Shown: positions 15,090-15,714 of the stretch, piece after piece | Position numbering within the stretch: the first letter of the stretch is position 1 | Layout of the letters: the number at the start of each line of letters is the position of its first letter | NCBI GenBank assembly: GCA_019421315.1 | Contig: JAHZFN010000076.1 | Span: 1-15,714 of the forward strand | DNA from: Peptococcaceae bacterium | GTDB lineage: Bacteria; Bacillota; Dehalobacteriia; UBA4068; UBA4997 | Length of the DNA stretch: 15,714 nucleotides | Reading direction: 5' to 3' | Notes under the pieces: generated by a model | The model's database searches: none | What the model was told of the DNA's origin: nothing | The model's input: the letters and a program-made list of their open reading frames with translations, nothing else | Translations under genes and position numbers: made by a program

Positions 15090-15119
15090 ATGACTACATA
15101 TAAAAGGAGGTGCGACAGC

Positions 15120-15281
15120 ATGAGAATTACTGACGAATGTTTGGCATGCGGTTCCTGCGCAGCTGAATGCCCCAGCCAGGCTATCAAAGAAGGCGATATC
15201 TACGCAATCGATCAAGACGCATGTGTTGAATGCGGCGCTTGCGTTGATGCCTGTCCGGTAGGTGCTATCGTTGAAGACTAA
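15120..15281 (+). CDS. 2[4Fe-4S] ferredoxin, clostridial type
   Basis: Small soluble low-potential electron carrier of 53 aa, used by anaerobes with enzymes such as pyruvate:ferredoxin oxidoreductase and hydrogenases. The start at ATG 15120 is 9 nt after AAAGGAGG (15103-15110); an in-frame start at 15090 precedes the ribosome site and is rejected. Two CxxCxxCxxxC(P) clusters are complete: Cys7, 10, 13, 17 and Cys35, 38, 41, 45, each followed by Pro, with the usual internal pseudo-twofold symmetry. Its residues are acidic overall, as expected. It has its own promoter and a strong terminator, so it is a monocistronic, probably highly expressed gene. The partner enzyme cannot be told from this window. 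Confidence 0.96.
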   Translation: MRITDECLACGSCAAECPSQAIKEGDIYAIDQDACVECGACVDACPVGAIVED

Positions 15282-15306
15282 TCTTCAAATGAATTTTTGA
15301 TTGTTT

Positions 15307-15338
15307 AAAAGGCAAGAGCTTTTCGGCTCTTGCCTTTT
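15307..15338 (+). terminator. Strong intrinsic terminator after the ferredoxin gene
   Basis: AAAAGGCAAGAGC (15307-15319) pairs perfectly with GCTCTTGCCTTTT (15326-15338), 13 bp with loop TTTTCG. The 3' arm supplies the TTTT. The A-run and T-run symmetry would also let it act for a transcript from the opposite strand. Confidence 0.9.
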
Positions 15339-15714
15339 GTGTTATTTTAAGTTGTGTTTAATGTATTCTTGTATACTTTTGCTGGTAAAGTCGGTAAAAA
15401 GCCTTCAGGGAGCTTGTATGAGCCGTTGAAGGGGCTTTTGCGGCAGCAATATATAAATAAAATCGCCTGTTTGTTGGAAAAGACTTTATTTAGGGATAAT
15501 ACAGCTGTGCAAATCAGGGTGAAATATCGGTTGATTTGTAATTCAATAAAAAATTTTGGGATTGCAGCTGTTTGGGCGAATGCTTTTGGGTTTTACGGAT
15601 TTTTTTCAATCTGTATTGGCAAAGTTATTAAAAAATCAGGCTATGATGAAATTTTATGGCGAAATGTATTATAAAAGATTTTGATTGTTTGCCAATTAAA
15701 TTTATACAAATACT
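15339..15714. other. Tail region with no convincing gene
   Basis: A frame open from a GTG at 15354 to 15674 (106 codons) lacks a ribosome binding site, has no recognisable motif and shows composition unlike the neighbours. The reverse strand has only short interrupted frames. One imperfect inverted repeat is visible: AAAAGCC (15397-15403) with GGCTTTT (15433-15439), extended by TTCA/TGAA across a GG bulge. The region may be a spacer, a decayed gene, or hold the promoter of a gene beyond the window. Confidence 0.5.

Noticed and set aside
15090..15119. N-terminal extension of the ferredoxin by 10 codons
   Set aside because: The start at 15090 precedes the AAAGGAGG site at 15103-15110, and clostridial ferredoxins begin just before the first Cys cluster.
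1..15714. CRISPR arrays, tRNA/rRNA genes, insertion sequences, prophage genes
   Set aside because: No spaced direct-repeat series, cloverleaf, rRNA segment, transposase or phage structural motif was seen on either strand.

Overview
The window is a housekeeping stretch from the chromosome of a low-to-mid GC Gram-positive-lineage bacterium (Firmicutes/Bacillota). It is probably an anaerobe of the Clostridia or Negativicutes type. The basis is the gene order dprA-topA-trmFO-xerC-hslV-hslU-[...]-rpsB-tsf-pyrH-frr, which is the classic Firmicutes arrangement, together with strong GGAGG ribosome binding sites, sigma-A-type promoters and a clostridial-type 2[4Fe-4S] ferredoxin. I cannot name a genus from sequence alone. 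All genes lie on the + strand.

Layout. (1) 3-2404: the 3' two thirds of a MurF-type Mur ligase, then a D-Ala-D-Ala ligase; together they make and attach the terminal dipeptide of the peptidoglycan precursor. (2) 2405-8417: dprA, topA, trmFO and xerC (DNA uptake/recombination, supercoiling, tRNA methylation, chromosome dimer resolution). (3) 8418-10808: the HslVU protease, with structured spacers before each gene and a promoter formed by a 17-nt tandem duplication. (4) 10839-11752: a self-contained guanidine-detoxification cassette: a consensus promoter, a guanidine-I (ykkC) riboswitch overlapping an intrinsic terminator, and two overlapping small multidrug resistance (SMR) genes of the YkkC/YkkD-Gdx type. 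It sits where codY often lies in Bacilli. (5) 11796-15005: rpsB with its own promoter and a well-folded leader, then tsf, pyrH and frr (translation plus UMP kinase). (6) 15007-15338: a monocistronic 2[4Fe-4S] ferredoxin with promoter and terminator. (7) 15339-15714: a tail in which I see no convincing gene.

Most genes are ordinary and intact. The most interesting items are the regulatory RNAs and spacers: the riboswitch-controlled SMR pair, in which the Gdx substrate-site residues are divided between the two proteins; a three-helix rpsB leader that could be an S2 autoregulatory site; and the tandem repeat that builds a -35/-10 pair upstream of hslV. I found no CRISPR, tRNA, rRNA, insertion sequence, phage or obviously novel multi-gene system.
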